Origin: Pseudarthrobacter oxydans
GTDB taxonomy: Bacteria; Actinomycetota; Actinomycetes; Actinomycetales; Micrococcaceae
Direction: 5' to 3'
Length of the DNA stretch: 64,000 nucleotides
Assembly (NCBI RefSeq): GCF_034258515.1
Contig: NZ_CP139438.1
Span: 1,736,001-1,800,000 of the forward strand
Shown here: piece after piece, positions 63,765 through 64,000 of the stretch
Layout of the letters: every line of letters begins with the position of its first letter
Numbering within the stretch: the stretch's first letter is position 1
Made by a program: the position numbers and the translations under genes
Notes under the pieces: generated by a model
What the model saw: the letters and a program-made list of their open reading frames with translations, nothing else
What the model was told of the DNA's origin: nothing
Databases searched by the model: none

Positions 63765-64000
63765 CTAGACGCCGTAGTAGAGCTCGAACTCGTAGGGGTT
63801 CGGGCGCAGGGACAGCGGGCGGATCTCGTTCTCGTACTTGTACTCGATCCAGGTATCGATCAGGTCCTGGGTGAAGACACCGCCGGCCTGCAGGAACTCG
63901 TTGTCCTCGCGCAGGGCCTCCAGTGCTTCTTCAAGCGTGCCCGGAGCCTTGGGGATGTCCTTGGCCTCTTCGGCGGGGAGCTCGTAGAGGTCCTTGTCGA
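63765..64000 (-). CDS. glnA: Glutamine synthetase type I, C-terminal end (5' part off window)
   Basis: The last 78 codons of the gene, ending [14 protein letters not shown]. The visible part begins [16 protein letters not shown], which holds the tyrosine that GlnE adenylylates in GSI-beta enzymes. It makes glutamine from glutamate, ammonia and ATP. Convergence with the glnA2-glnE unit matches the mycobacterial glnA1/glnE/glnA2 cluster. The promoter lies beyond the right edge. Confidence 0.93.
   Translation of the reverse strand, partial: DKDLYELPAEEAKDIPKAPGTLEEALEALREDNEFLQAGGVFTQDLIDTWIEYKYENEIRPLSLRPNPYEFELYYGV

Overview
This 64 kb window is core chromosome from a high-GC actinobacterium, most likely Micrococcaceae (Arthrobacter/Pseudarthrobacter type). 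I infer this from base composition and gene order: gcvH-garA-merR-DUF151-merR, aroG/pknL/Rv2175c-like/idsA, a dcw cluster with sepF and divIVA but no ftsA, and glnA2-glnE-glnA1. The MurE sequence suggests an L-lysine peptidoglycan. I see no rRNA, tRNA, CRISPR array, transposase, integrase or prophage gene.

Layout. 1-1381 (minus, cut by the left edge): a secreted LGFP-repeat protein running into a polysaccharide deacetylase domain, with 162-bp tandem repeats. 1657-5781: Fpg-family glycosylase, then gcvH, garA, ftsR-like merR, DUF151 nuclease and a second merR. 5849-12377: orphan ParA, pyruvate carboxylase and a long-chain acyl-CoA synthetase. 12566-18241: glucokinase, a membrane protein, two paralogous alpha/beta hydrolases, plsC and class II DAHP synthase. 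18289-25505: PASTA kinase (pknL position), LysM/transglycosylase, Rv2175c-like regulator, polyprenyl synthase, lipoprotein and DNA polymerase IV. 25780-47784: DUF3040 protein, then the cell wall and division cluster mraZ-rsmH-ftsL-ftsI-murE-murF-mraY-murD-ftsW-murG-murC-ftsQ-ftsZ-pgeF-yggS-sepF-yggT-divIVA, followed by lspA and rluD. 47821-57795: dnaE, flavin reductase, hisD, nrdR, ppgK, map, a 54-aa SPOR-like protein and panB. 58072-64000: glnA2, glnE, a VOC protein, a GNAT protein and the 3' end of glnA1.

How the genes connect. The dcw genes form a nearly continuous, overlapping operon that makes lipid II and builds the septum. Its first promoter carries MraZ repeats. ftsZ has its own control region with a 21-bp palindrome, and an FtsR-like regulator is encoded at 3730. 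Kinase targets (GarA, the Rv2175c-like protein) and a PASTA kinase link growth signalling to central metabolism. GlnE lies between two glutamine synthetases, one of which carries the adenylylation-type tyrosine.

I found no clearly undescribed multi-gene system. The most interesting material is regulatory or repetitive: recently homogenised LGFP repeats, a perfect 22-bp operator-like palindrome at the acyl-CoA synthetase promoter, a nested long hairpin after pyc, a family of -10 hexamers placed six bases before start codons (probable leaderless transcripts), the ftsZ palindrome, and 15-bp repeat expansions in the MurE N-terminus.
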